From CAZFHZ01 sp964519015 (GTDB lineage: Bacteria; Blakebacterota; Blakebacteria; Blakebacterales; CAYUVJ01): DNA of 18,169 nt. The notes beneath the pieces were generated by a model that was not told where the DNA came from, searched no databases, and saw only the letters and a program-made list of their open reading frames with translations. How positions within the stretch are numbered: position 1 is the stretch's first letter; every line of letters starts with the position of its first letter. The stretch lies in contig CAZFHZ010000069.1 in NCBI GenBank assembly GCA_964519015.1, forward strand, positions 1 to 18,169, read 5' to 3'. Both the position numbers and the translations under genes were made by a program. Positions 7,151-15,147 of this stretch are shown piece by piece.

Positions 7151-8475
7151 TGAGCGAAGACAGGGAGAAGACGGGCGGACCGGAGCGCGGCATCCAGGCC
7201 ATCCGGGGCACACGCGATGTGCTCCCGGGCGAGAGTGAGGCCTGGCAGGCGCTCGAAGAGACGGTCCGCGAGGTCATGTTCGACTACGGGTTCCGCGAGA
7301 TCCGCACCCCGATCTTCGAGGAGACCCAGCTCTTCGCCCGCGGGATCGGCGAGCACACCGATATCGTGGGCAAGGAGATGTACACCTTCGCCGACCAGGG
7401 GGGGCGCAGCCTCACCCTGCGGCCGGAGGGGACCGCCGGGGTGATCCGGGCCTACCTGGAGCACCGCCTGGACGCCCAGGGGGTGGTCGACAAGCTCTAC
7501 TACCTGGGGCCGATGTTCCGGCAGGAGGCGCCGCAGAAAGGGCGTGCCCGCCAGTTCCACCAGTTCGGGGCCGAGATCGTGGGTACCGACGCCCCCGAGG
7601 CCGACGCCGAGGTCATCCTCAACCTGGTGGGCATCCTGGAAGCCCTCGGGCTCTCCGCCTGGGAGGTGCGGCTGGGCAGCCTGGGCTGCCGCCACTGCCG
7701 TCCCGCCTACCGGGAGCAGCTGGTGGCCTTCCTGAACGGGGTGGCCACGGCGCTCTGCCCGGAGTGCCGCGCCCGCATCGACACCAACCCGCTCCGGGTG
7801 CTCGACTGCAAGAAGGAGGGGTGCCGCACGGTGACCGCCGGCGCACCCAGCCAGCTCGACCACCTGGATGAAGCGTGCCGGACCCACTTCGAGGCCGTCC
7901 GCAACCTGCTGAGCGACCGTGAGGTACCCTTCCAGGTGGACCCGCGGCTGGTGCGGGGACTCGACTACTACGAACGCACCACCTTCGAGGTGCTCTCCTC
8001 CGACCTGGGGGCACAGGACGCCCTGGGGGGCGGGGGGCGCTACGACGGGCTGGCCGAGATGCTGGGGGGTTCGCAGCGGATCCCGGGGGTCGGCTATGCC
8101 GCCGGGCTGGAGCGCATCCTGATCGCCCTGGAGGCGTCCGGCGAAGAACTGGAGTTCGAACCCTTCACCGAGGTGGCCTTCGTCCCGGTCGGCGAGGCGG
8201 CCCGGCGGATCCTCTTCCGTGTCTGCGACCAGCTGCGCCGCTCCGGGGTGGCCTGCCACATCGACCTGGCCGGCCGTTCGGTCAAGGCCCAGATGCGCGA
8301 GGCCAACCGGTTGAAAGCCCGACTGGCCGTGATCGCCGGTGACCAGGAGCTGGCTTCAGGCACGCTCACCCTGAAGGACCTGACCGACTCGAGCGAGCGC
8401 AGTCTGCCGCTCGAAGGGGCTGCGGACGCCCTCCTCGAGCACATCACCGCTCTGGACGACGAGGAGGAGGCATGA
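7150..8475 (+). CDS. hisS: Histidyl-tRNA synthetase
   Basis: HisRS charges tRNA-His with histidine. The 441-residue class II enzyme begins with IRGTRDVLPGE, has motif 2 around FRQEAPQKGRARQFHQFGAE (123-142), the histidine-binding signature LVRGLDYYERT (267-277), GGGGRYDGL, motif 3 near GVGYAAGLERIL (313-324) and a C-terminal anticodon-binding domain. The insertion domain carries C180/C183, C203/C206, C220 and C225, a cysteine pattern present in a subset of bacterial HisRSs that may bind zinc. A longer open frame runs upstream, but it lies inside the VanZ gene. ATG 7147 or 7150 follows GGAGG at 7142-7146, and I prefer 7150. The stop overlaps the aspS start (ATGA). Confidence 0.95.
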   Translation: MSEDREKTGGPERGIQAIRGTRDVLPGESEAWQALEETVREVMFDYGFREIRTPIFEETQLFARGIGEHTDIVGKEMYTFADQGGRSLTLRPEGTAGVIRAYLEHRLDAQGVVDKLYYLGPMFRQEAPQKGRARQFHQFGAEIVGTDAPEADAEVILNLVGILEALGLSAWEVRLGSLGCRHCRPAYREQLVAFLNGVATALCPECRARIDTNPLRVLDCKKEGCRTVTAGAPSQLDHLDEACRTHFEAVRNLLSDREVPFQVDPRLVRGLDYYERTTFEVLSSDLGAQDALGGGGRYDGLAEMLGGSQRIPGVGYAAGLERILIALEASGEELEFEPFTEVAFVPVGEAARRILFRVCDQLRRSGVACHIDLAGRSVKAQMREANRLKARLAVIAGDQELASGTLTLKDLTDSSERSLPLEGAADALLEHITALDDEEEA

Positions 8476-10340
8476 GCGAGCAGCCGGCGCTGGAGACCAC
8501 CTATCGCACCCACGGGTGCGGGCAGATCCGGGCCGAGCACGCCGGCCGGAGCGTGACCGTGGCCGGCTGGGTCTCGAGCCAGCGAGACCACGGTGGCCTG
8601 GTCTTCATCAACCTGCGCGACCGCTGGGGGGAGGTGCAGGTAGTGGTCGACCCGGCCTCCTCACCCGAGGGGCTGGACATCGCCCGGGCCGCCCGCCTGG
8701 AAGACGTGCTGCAGGTGGCCGGCACCGTACGGATGCGCCCCGAGGGGGCGGTCAATCTTCAGATGCCCACCGGCGAAACCGAGCTGGTAGCCGCCCGGGT
8801 GAACCTACTCTCCAAGACGGCCACACCCCCCTTCGTGGTGGGGGAGGAGGCCACCGCCGCCGAGGAGACCGGGTTGCGCTTCCGCTACCTCGACCTGCGC
8901 CGCCCCCCGCTGCAGCGCAACCTGGTGCTGCGCCACCGGGCCGCCCAGTCGACCCGGCGCTACTTCGACGGCCGCGGCTTCTTAGAGATCGAGACCCCCT
9001 TCCTGATCCGCTCCACGCCCGAGGGGGCGCGCGACTACCTGGTGCCCAGCCGGCTCCACCACGGGCGCTTCTACGCCCTGCCGCAGTCCCCCCAGCAGTA
9101 CAAGCAGCTCCTGATGATGAGCGGTTTCGACCGCTACGTGCAGATCGTGCGCTGTTTCCGGGACGAGGACCTGCGGGCCGACCGCCAGCCCGAGTTCACC
9201 CAGGTGGACGTCGAGATGGCCTTCGTGGACGAAGCGGACGTGCTCGAGGTCTCCGAGACCTATCTGGTCACCCTCCTGCGGGACGTGCTCGGCATCGAGG
9301 TCTCCACCCCCTTCCCCCGCTTCACCATGGGGGAGGCACTCGACCGCTTCGGCTCCGACAAGCCCGACCTGCGCTACGGGATGGAGATCTCCGACCTATC
9401 GGATATCCTGGCCGGCTGCGGGTTCAAGATCTTCCGTTCCGTGCTGGAACAGGGGGGGACGGTGCGGGGACTGGCCGCGCCCGGCGCGGGGGGGCCCACC
9501 CGAAAGCGGGTGGATGAACTGACCGCCGTGGCCCAGGTGGCCGGGGCCAAAGGGGTGGTCCCGCTGAATGTGACCGCGGAGGGCCTGGACGGGCCCGCGG
9601 CCAAGTTCCTCACCCCAGAGGAACAGCAGGGGATCCTCGCCCGGCTCGGTGGCCGGCTGGGGGACCTGGTCCTGCTGGTGGCCGACGAGCGCCCGATCGC
9701 CCTGGCGGCCCTGGGGGCCCTGCGGATCGACCTGGCCCGCCGCCTCGACCTGGCGGCCGGAGGAGGATTCCGCTTCGCCTGGGTGCGCGCCTTCCCCCTG
9801 GTCGAACGGGACGCCGAGAGCGGCCGGATGCAGGCCGTCCACCACCCCTTCACCTCTCCGGCCGACCTGGACGCCTTCCGGACCCTGGTGGCCGAGATCC
9901 CGCCGGGGGGGAGCGCGGCCGACCAGCCCGAAGCATGGCAGCAGCGCGCGCTCACCCTGACCGCCCGGGCCTACGACGTGGTCCTGAACGGCTACGAGAT
10001 CGGTGGGGGGAGCATCCGGATCCACCGCACCGAGGACCAGGCAGCCATGTTCCGTCTGCTCGGACTGAGCGAAGAACAGGCCCGGGAGAAGTTCGGATTT
10101 TTCATCGAGGCCCTGCGCTACGGGACCCCCCCGCACGGGGGGATCGCCTTCGGATTCGACCGGATCGCGATGATCCTGGCCGGAGCCGTCTCGCTGCGCG
10201 AGGTGATCGCTTTCCCCAAGACCACCGCCGCCGTCTCGCTCATGGACGGCAGTCCGGGGCCGGTCGACCCCGACCAGCTCCGGGAATTGGGGCTCCGAAT
10301 CCTGCCTTCCGGCGGGAACAAGAGCCCCGATCCGGAGTGA
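8472..10340 (+). CDS. aspS: Aspartyl-tRNA synthetase, probably non-discriminating
   Basis: AspRS attaches aspartate to tRNA-Asp. This 622-residue bacterial-type enzyme has an N-terminal OB-fold anticodon domain (about 15-110), class II motif 1 (about 163-176), QSPQ (205-208), motif 2 FRDEDLRADRQPEFTQVDVE (229-248), an inserted GAD domain (about 300-430), NGYEIGGGSIRIHR and motif 3 with GFDR (561-564). His40 in QRDHGG and Gly92 in RPEG match the residues reported for Pseudomonas-type non-discriminating AspRS, where discriminating enzymes have Leu and Lys. It may therefore also misacylate tRNA-Asn for correction by GatCAB; this is inference. It is the last gene of the EIIA-vanZ-hisS-aspS operon. 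No clear terminator follows. Confidence 0.95.
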   Translation: MSEQPALETTYRTHGCGQIRAEHAGRSVTVAGWVSSQRDHGGLVFINLRDRWGEVQVVVDPASSPEGLDIARAARLEDVLQVAGTVRMRPEGAVNLQMPTGETELVAARVNLLSKTATPPFVVGEEATAAEETGLRFRYLDLRRPPLQRNLVLRHRAAQSTRRYFDGRGFLEIETPFLIRSTPEGARDYLVPSRLHHGRFYALPQSPQQYKQLLMMSGFDRYVQIVRCFRDEDLRADRQPEFTQVDVEMAFVDEADVLEVSETYLVTLLRDVLGIEVSTPFPRFTMGEALDRFGSDKPDLRYGMEISDLSDILAGCGFKIFRSVLEQGGTVRGLAAPGAGGPTRKRVDELTAVAQVAGAKGVVPLNVTAEGLDGPAAKFLTPEEQQGILARLGGRLGDLVLLVADERPIALAALGALRIDLARRLDLAAGGGFRFAWVRAFPLVERDAESGRMQAVHHPFTSPADLDAFRTLVAEIPPGGSAADQPEAWQQRALTLTARAYDVVLNGYEIGGGSIRIHRTEDQAAMFRLLGLSEEQAREKFGFFIEALRYGTPPHGGIAFGFDRIAMILAGAVSLREVIAFPKTTAAVSLMDGSPGPVDPDQLRELGLRILPSGGNKSPDPE

Positions 10341-10421
10341 TAATGGAAAAGACCGGTCTGGAACCGCCCGGACGGCCCGGAAGGGTCCCTGAATCCGCGT
10401 ATCTTGGCGGGGGGATTGTTC

Positions 10422-10449
10422 TTGACGGGCCCAGATGCCGGGGTAGTAT
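10422..10449 (+). promoter_or_regulatory. Promoter of lipoprotein-LysM operon
   Basis: TTGACG (10422-10427) and TAGTAT (10444-10449) with a 16-bp spacer match a housekeeping sigma-70 promoter well. The predicted start near 10457 gives a leader of about 124 nt before ATG 10581. The region between aspS and the lipoprotein gene (10341-10580) has no other gene. Confidence 0.65.
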
Positions 10450-10580
10450 TGAGGTCCAGTGACCCTGACAGGCGAGAACCATGGCGTGGTGCCTGCCAGA
10501 ATCGGATTCCGGAGTCCGAATCGTGCAACCTCGGCTCCAACGGGCCGGTTACACATGATCGAGGAACCAGGAGGTTGTCC

Positions 10581-10934
10581 ATGAGGAAGGCCCCGAAGCT
10601 GGTCTTGACCGGCTTCCTAGCGGCGCTCCTGCTATCGGGTACGCTTCTGACGGGATGTACGAAGCGACCCAGTCCCGAGCAGCTCACGCAGTTGGAACAG
10701 GCGTGCGCGGCCGCGGACAAGGCGGAGCAAACCGTGAGAGAGAGAGAGGCCGAGCTGCAGCGGCTCCAGAGCGAGCTCGCGCAGAAGCAGCGCACCCTCG
10801 AAGAGGTCCGTCGCGAGAAGGCGGCCGTCGAGAGCCGTCTGAACGGTGTGCGCAGCGACCTGCAGCAGACCCAGGCCGAGCTGAACCGGGTGAAGACTCA
10901 GATGCCACCACCCCCACCCCCGACCGGTAAGTGA
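10581..10934 (+). CDS. Small coiled-coil lipoprotein
   Basis: This 117-residue protein has a basic N-terminus, a hydrophobic stretch and lipobox LLTG-C with Cys26, so it should be lipid-anchored in the inner or outer membrane; Thr at +2 does not indicate inner-membrane retention. From about 32 to 107 it is a continuous heptad-rich coiled coil (EREAELQRLQSELAQKQRTL), then a run of prolines and a short TGK tail. The sense resembles Lpp-like or envelope-spanning helical lipoproteins, but I recognise no named family. The start is decided by AGGAGG (10569-10574), six bases before ATG 10581; the open frame continues upstream through the promoter and should be ignored. It is 14 bp upstream of a LysM coiled-coil gene, with which it likely works. 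Confidence 0.8.
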   Translation: MRKAPKLVLTGFLAALLLSGTLLTGCTKRPSPEQLTQLEQACAAADKAEQTVREREAELQRLQSELAQKQRTLEEVRREKAAVESRLNGVRSDLQQTQAELNRVKTQMPPPPPPTGK

Positions 10935-10948
10935 AGGGAGGAATGAGC

Positions 10949-11461
10949 ATGAAAGCGATTCGTGCCATCCTGCCCGCGGCGGTCCTGGGGGTGCTGGTGC
11001 TCGGCACCGCTCTCCCGGCCTTCGCGCAGGAGAAGATGACGCTGGAGGAGTGGCAGGCCCGTCTCGATGCGTGCAACGCTCGGGAACAGACCGCCCAGGC
11101 CCGCATCCGGGACCTGGACAGTCAGATCGCCGCCCTCCGTCAGCAGATCGCCAACGTCGACACCCAGATCAACCAGGAGCGGACGGCGATCACCAATCTG
11201 AACCAGCAGGTCACCACGACCCAGAGCCAGTTGAACACGGCCCGGGCCGACCTGGCGACCGCGCAGCGGCAGCTGGATGAGGCGCTCCACCCCACGAGCT
11301 ACACCGTGGTCAAGGGGGACTGCCTCTGGAACATCGCTAAGAAGCCGATCATCTACAACGACCCGTTCAAGTGGCCCCGGATCTATGAGGCGAACAAGAA
11401 CCAGATCAAGGACCCCGACCTCATCTATCCGAAGCAGGTGTTCAAGATCCCCAGGCCCTGA
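10949..11461 (+). CDS. Periplasmic coiled-coil protein with C-terminal LysM domain
   Basis: This 170-residue exported protein has a signal peptide ending at about AFA/QEK (26/27), a long coiled coil (about 30-113, e.g. IAALRQQIANVDTQINQERT) and a single LysM domain (about 117-168) recognisable from YTVVKGDCLWNIA and PKQVFKIP. LysM binds peptidoglycan glycan chains, so the protein should link the wall to a coiled-coil partner in the periplasm. GGGAGG at 10936-10941 fits ATG 10949 better than ATG 10943 or GTG 10931. It follows the lipoprotein gene by 14 bp, and a strong terminator closes the pair. Its Cys42 lies in an AC dipeptide at the same residue number as in the lipoprotein, suggesting paralogous coils or a disulfide link (inference). 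Confidence 0.88.
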   Translation: MKAIRAILPAAVLGVLVLGTALPAFAQEKMTLEEWQARLDACNAREQTAQARIRDLDSQIAALRQQIANVDTQINQERTAITNLNQQVTTTQSQLNTARADLATAQRQLDEALHPTSYTVVKGDCLWNIAKKPIIYNDPFKWPRIYEANKNQIKDPDLIYPKQVFKIPRP

Positions 11462-11489
11462 CGCCACGCCTGGGTGAGTGGGAATCCGA

Positions 11490-11540
11490 CGCTCTCGACC
11501 GGGGGGCCTGCGGGCCCCCCGGTGAGGGCGTTCTTGCTTA
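11490..11540 (+). terminator. Intrinsic terminator after lipoprotein-LysM operon
   Basis: ACCGGGGGGCC (11498-11508) and GGCCCCCCGGT (11513-11523) form an 11-bp perfect stem with a 4-nt loop. CGCTCTC (11490-11496) and GAGGGCG (11524-11530) extend it with one wobble and a bulge. The following TTCTTGCTTA (11531-11540) is T-rich for this genome, though not a pure T-tract. Confidence 0.8.
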
Positions 11541-11550
11541 TAGGCCGCAC

Positions 11551-12708
11551 ATGACCCCGGACGAATCCACAACCGACCCGACCCTCGAGGACCCTCCATC
11601 TATGCCGCGTGATGCCCCCGTGGCGCCCCCCACCGCGGATACGGCCGGTCCCACCTCCCCGACCGCCGCCGGGGCGGCGGAGGCCGCCGGTCCGGGGGCT
11701 ACCCGGAACGGCCGCTCCTCCGCCGACGGCCCGGCACGGGCCCGCACCCGCCCTCCGGAACTGGTCCGCAGTAGGATCACCCTCAAGGGGATCGACCCGG
11801 CCCGGTTCTTCGGCATACAGGACCGCAACCTCCGCCTGCTCGAGAGTTCCTTCCCCGGACTGCTCCTGGTCGGGCGTGACCGGGAACTGGCCATCGAAGG
11901 ACAGGGTCCCGAGGTGAACCGGGTGATCGATGTGGTCGGCGGCATGCTCGCCCGGCTCAAGAGCGGCGAGGAGATCGAGGAGGCCGACCTGCGCATCCTG
12001 GTGGAGGAGTCGGAGCGCTCCCTCCGCCCCCCTGAGAACTACCAGGACGCCACCGTCCTGTTGACCAACGCCAAACGGCGCATCTACGCCCGGACCATCG
12101 GCCAGTTCCAGTACCTCCGGGCCATCGAGGAGAACGACATCGTCTTCTCCATCGGTCCGGCCGGCACGGGCAAGACCTACCTGGCGGTGGCCATGGCGGT
12201 CAAAGCGCTGCGCGACCACGAAGTGCAGCGGATCGTGCTGGCCCGCCCGGCCGTGGAGGCCGGGGAGAGTCTGGGCTTCCTGCCCGGCGACCTGCGCGAG
12301 AAGGTGGACCCTTACCTCCGCCCTCTCTACGACGCCCTCTACGACATGATCCCGACCGACCGGCTCCATCGATTCCTCGATACCCATACCATCGAGGTCG
12401 TCCCGCTCGCCTTCATGCGCGGCCGCACCCTCAACAACGCCCTGGTCATCCTGGACGAGGCGCAGAACACCACCACCGCCCAGATGAAGATGTTCCTGAC
12501 GCGCCTGGGGGTGAACGCCAAGGCCATCGTCACCGGGGATGTGACTCAGGTCGACCTGCCGGTGGACGTGCCGAGCGGACTCATCCAGATCCAGAACATC
12601 CTGATGGGTATCGATCGGATCGCCTTCATCTACCTGACCGAACGGGACGTAGTCCGACACCGCCTGGTCCGCGAGATCATCAAGGCCTACGAAGAAAAGG
12701 GATTCTAG
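11551..12708 (+). CDS. phoH: PhoH-family ATPase (YbeZ-like)
   Basis: PhoH-like proteins are P-loop ATPases with RNA-helicase-like folds, usually encoded with ybeY and thought to work with it in RNA or ribosome metabolism. In the 385-residue protein the Walker A is GPAGTGKT (202-209), Walker B VILDEAQN (299-306) and sensor-like VTGDVTQVDLP (327-337); an N-terminal KH-like region (about 72-135) precedes the ATPase. The first 70 residues are Pro/Ala/Thr-rich and probably disordered, longer than in typical members, so a later start such as ATG 11602 is possible. No ribosome-binding site is visible at ATG 11551, which lies only 20 bp beyond the preceding terminator stem. It heads the phoH-pgpH-ybeY-corC-like cluster. 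Confidence 0.93.
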   Translation: MTPDESTTDPTLEDPPSMPRDAPVAPPTADTAGPTSPTAAGAAEAAGPGATRNGRSSADGPARARTRPPELVRSRITLKGIDPARFFGIQDRNLRLLESSFPGLLLVGRDRELAIEGQGPEVNRVIDVVGGMLARLKSGEEIEEADLRILVEESERSLRPPENYQDATVLLTNAKRRIYARTIGQFQYLRAIEENDIVFSIGPAGTGKTYLAVAMAVKALRDHEVQRIVLARPAVEAGESLGFLPGDLREKVDPYLRPLYDALYDMIPTDRLHRFLDTHTIEVVPLAFMRGRTLNNALVILDEAQNTTTAQMKMFLTRLGVNAKAIVTGDVTQVDLPVDVPSGLIQIQNILMGIDRIAFIYLTERDVVRHRLVREIIKAYEEKGF

Positions 12709-12714
12709 TCCGCC

Positions 12715-15147
12715 ATGGATCGGATCATCCGGGCACTCCTGGGACAGGGGGAGGATGGGGAGGGGAAGGGCCGCCTCCGGCGCCGGCTCCACCGCCGCAT
12801 CGCCGAAGGGTCGGAGGCAAGCGAACAGTGGCGCCGCGTGGTGAAGTGGACGCTCGGACTGGCCCTGCTGGTGTTCGCCACCCTGCTTTTCCCGAGCGGC
12901 CGGGCCTACCGCTACAACCTGCAGGAGGGGGCCGTCACTCCTGAGGCGATCGTCAGCCCGATCACCTTCTCTGTCTACAAGAGCGAGGAGGAACTGACGC
13001 GCCAGCGGGAGGACGCCCGGATGAGCGTTCCGCCGGTGCTGGAGTTCCAGAGCGACCAGCAACAGCGGCAGCGGGCGCTGCTCGATTCGCTCTTCCGGAC
13101 CCTGGATGAGGTCCGGACCCGCAGCGCCGACGATTCCGCGGCGGTAAAGGAGTTCCAGCGGGTCGCCCCGGTGGTCTCCGAGGAAGCGCTCCTCTACCTC
13201 TTTGGGGCCGAGACCCGCAACCGCACCCTGGCGCGCCGGCAGACCCTCTCCCGGGAGCGGGTGGGGGCGCTGCGCCGGGCCCTCGAGGACGTCATCACCG
13301 GGTACTTCTCGCTTGGGGTGGTCACCTCCCTCTCCGACCTGCGATCGATCGCCCGGACCACCGTGACGGTGGACAACCGGACCGAGGAACGCCTCCAGGG
13401 GATCGACACCCTGCTCGATCTGGCGGAGGCCCGGAACGGGCTGCCCGGCCGGCTGCAGGAGCGACTCCCCGAGGCCGACGAACGACTCATCAAGGGGGGC
13501 TACGAACTGGGCCGGCTCGTGCTCGTGCCCAACCTGGTGCTCGATACCCAGCGCACCGCCCTGCGCCGTCAGGATGCCGCCAACAACGTCGCCCTCTTCA
13601 AGGGGACGGTGCTGCGGGACGAGGAGATCATCGGCGCCCACAAGCGGGTCACCGGTGATGTGCTCGAGAAGATCACCGCGCTGGAGCGTGCCCTGGCCGA
13701 CCAGGAACGGGAGCAGGGACTGTGGCCGCCCATCCGCAACCAGCTGGCCCGTCTGGTGCTGGTCGGACTGCTGATCGCCGTCTACGTGGCCTTCCTGCGG
13801 TTCCATCGGCCGGCCATCCTGGCCGACAACCGGACCCTGGCCACCCTGGTCCTGGTGGTGGCCGTCGAGCTCCTGCTCGCCTTCCTCATCCGGCAGACCG
13901 GTACGCTGAGCGACTACCTGGTCCCGGTGGCCATCGCGACCATGCTCCTGACCGTGCTCTTCGACACCGGGGTGGGCCTGGTCACCGCCTTCACCATCGG
14001 ACTCCTGCTGGGAGCCATCCTGGGCTTCGACTACACCATCGCCCTGGTCCACACCCTGGCCGGGGCCGCCGGTGTGTTCGCCGTCCGCAAGGTCGCCCGA
14101 CGGAGCAACTTCTACCGGGCCCTCTGGGTGGTCCCGCTGGTCTACCTGGCGGCCATCGGCAGCATCGAGGGGCTGCGGTTGCAACCCCTCTCCGAGGTGC
14201 TCGGTCTGGTCGGATACGGGGTGGCCAACGGCCTGCTGAGCGTGGTGGTGACCATCGGGATGCTCCCCATCTTCGAGAGTCTCTTCCGGCTCACCACCGA
14301 CATCTCCCTGCTGGAGCTCTCCGACCTCAACCACCCACTGCTTCGCCAGCTGGCCATGCGGGCCCCCGGCACCTACCAGCACTCCCTGGTCATGGGCGAG
14401 CTCGGGGCCACCGCCGCTGAGTCGTGCGGTGCCAACCCCCTGCTGACCCGCGTGGGAGCCTATTTCCACGACATCGGGAAGATGAATAAACCCGAGTACT
14501 TCGTGGAGAACCAGTCGGGGCGCAACCCGCACAGCAAGCTCAACCCGCGTATGAGCGCCCTGATCGTGGCCAGCCACGTCAAGGAGGGGGTTGAGCTGGC
14601 CCAGCAGCACCGGCTGCCCGACAAAGTGAAGGCCTTCATCCCCGAGCATCACGGCACCATGACGATGACCTTCTTCTACGTGAAGGCGGTCGAACAAGCC
14701 GACGGGGAGAAGGTCGTCGAGCACGATTTCCAGTATTCCGGGCCGAAGCCGCAGTCGCGCGAGACCGCCATCGTGATGCTGGCCGACGCGGTCGAAGCGG
14801 CCAGCCGGGTGCTCCAGGATCCCAGCCCGAGCCGGATCCGCGGCCTGGTCCACGACCTGGTCACCACCCGCTTCACCGAAGGGGAGCTGGACGAGTGCCC
14901 CTTGACCATGCGCGACCTGCGCAACGTCGAGAACGCCTTCACCACCGTGCTCACCAGCCGCTTCCACCAGCGGATCGACTATCCGGACAAGGAGGAGAGC
15001 CTCCGGAAGATGGCCGAACGCGAGGCCACCGCCCGCCGCAAGGTCCAGGAGGACCTTGTGGGGGGGGAGGATGCCCTCCCCGAGGGCTTCGATGAGACGC
15101 TGCCGGCCGGCTCCGCCCGCCCGCTCGACAAGGAGGAGTCCCCATGA
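12715..15147 (+). CDS. pgpH: PgpH-type 7TM-HD cyclic-di-AMP phosphodiesterase
   Basis: PgpH/YqfF proteins hydrolyse the second messenger cyclic di-AMP to pApA at the cytoplasmic face of the membrane. The 810-residue protein has one N-terminal transmembrane helix (about 43-60), an extracytoplasmic 7TMR-HDED domain (about 65-340), a seven-helix membrane block (about 345-520) and a cytoplasmic HD domain (about 545-755). Metal ligands visible are His556 in TYQHS, His585-Asp586 in YFHDIGK, His621 in ASH, His645-His646 in PEHHG and Asp691 in LADAVEA. A charged tail of about 50 residues follows. The start lies 6 bp after phoH and the stop overlaps ybeY (ATGA). Finding it implies that the host makes c-di-AMP with a diadenylate cyclase encoded elsewhere. 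Confidence 0.93.
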   Translation: MDRIIRALLGQGEDGEGKGRLRRRLHRRIAEGSEASEQWRRVVKWTLGLALLVFATLLFPSGRAYRYNLQEGAVTPEAIVSPITFSVYKSEEELTRQREDARMSVPPVLEFQSDQQQRQRALLDSLFRTLDEVRTRSADDSAAVKEFQRVAPVVSEEALLYLFGAETRNRTLARRQTLSRERVGALRRALEDVITGYFSLGVVTSLSDLRSIARTTVTVDNRTEERLQGIDTLLDLAEARNGLPGRLQERLPEADERLIKGGYELGRLVLVPNLVLDTQRTALRRQDAANNVALFKGTVLRDEEIIGAHKRVTGDVLEKITALERALADQEREQGLWPPIRNQLARLVLVGLLIAVYVAFLRFHRPAILADNRTLATLVLVVAVELLLAFLIRQTGTLSDYLVPVAIATMLLTVLFDTGVGLVTAFTIGLLLGAILGFDYTIALVHTLAGAAGVFAVRKVARRSNFYRALWVVPLVYLAAIGSIEGLRLQPLSEVLGLVGYGVANGLLSVVVTIGMLPIFESLFRLTTDISLLELSDLNHPLLRQLAMRAPGTYQHSLVMGELGATAAESCGANPLLTRVGAYFHDIGKMNKPEYFVENQSGRNPHSKLNPRMSALIVASHVKEGVELAQQHRLPDKVKAFIPEHHGTMTMTFFYVKAVEQADGEKVVEHDFQYSGPKPQSRETAIVMLADAVEAASRVLQDPSPSRIRGLVHDLVTTRFTEGELDECPLTMRDLRNVENAFTTVLTSRFHQRIDYPDKEESLRKMAEREATARRKVQEDLVGGEDALPEGFDETLPAGSARPLDKEESP

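Noticed and set aside
10404..10580. N-terminal extension of the lipoprotein by 59 codons
   Set aside because: It covers the promoter and leader; AGGAGG and the signal peptide place the start at 10581.
11425..14967. Very long open frame (1180 codons) on the minus strand
   Set aside because: It is antisense to phoH and pgpH, which show intact catalytic motifs; its composition (rich in His, Gln, Gly, Asp) is typical of a GC-rich shadow frame.
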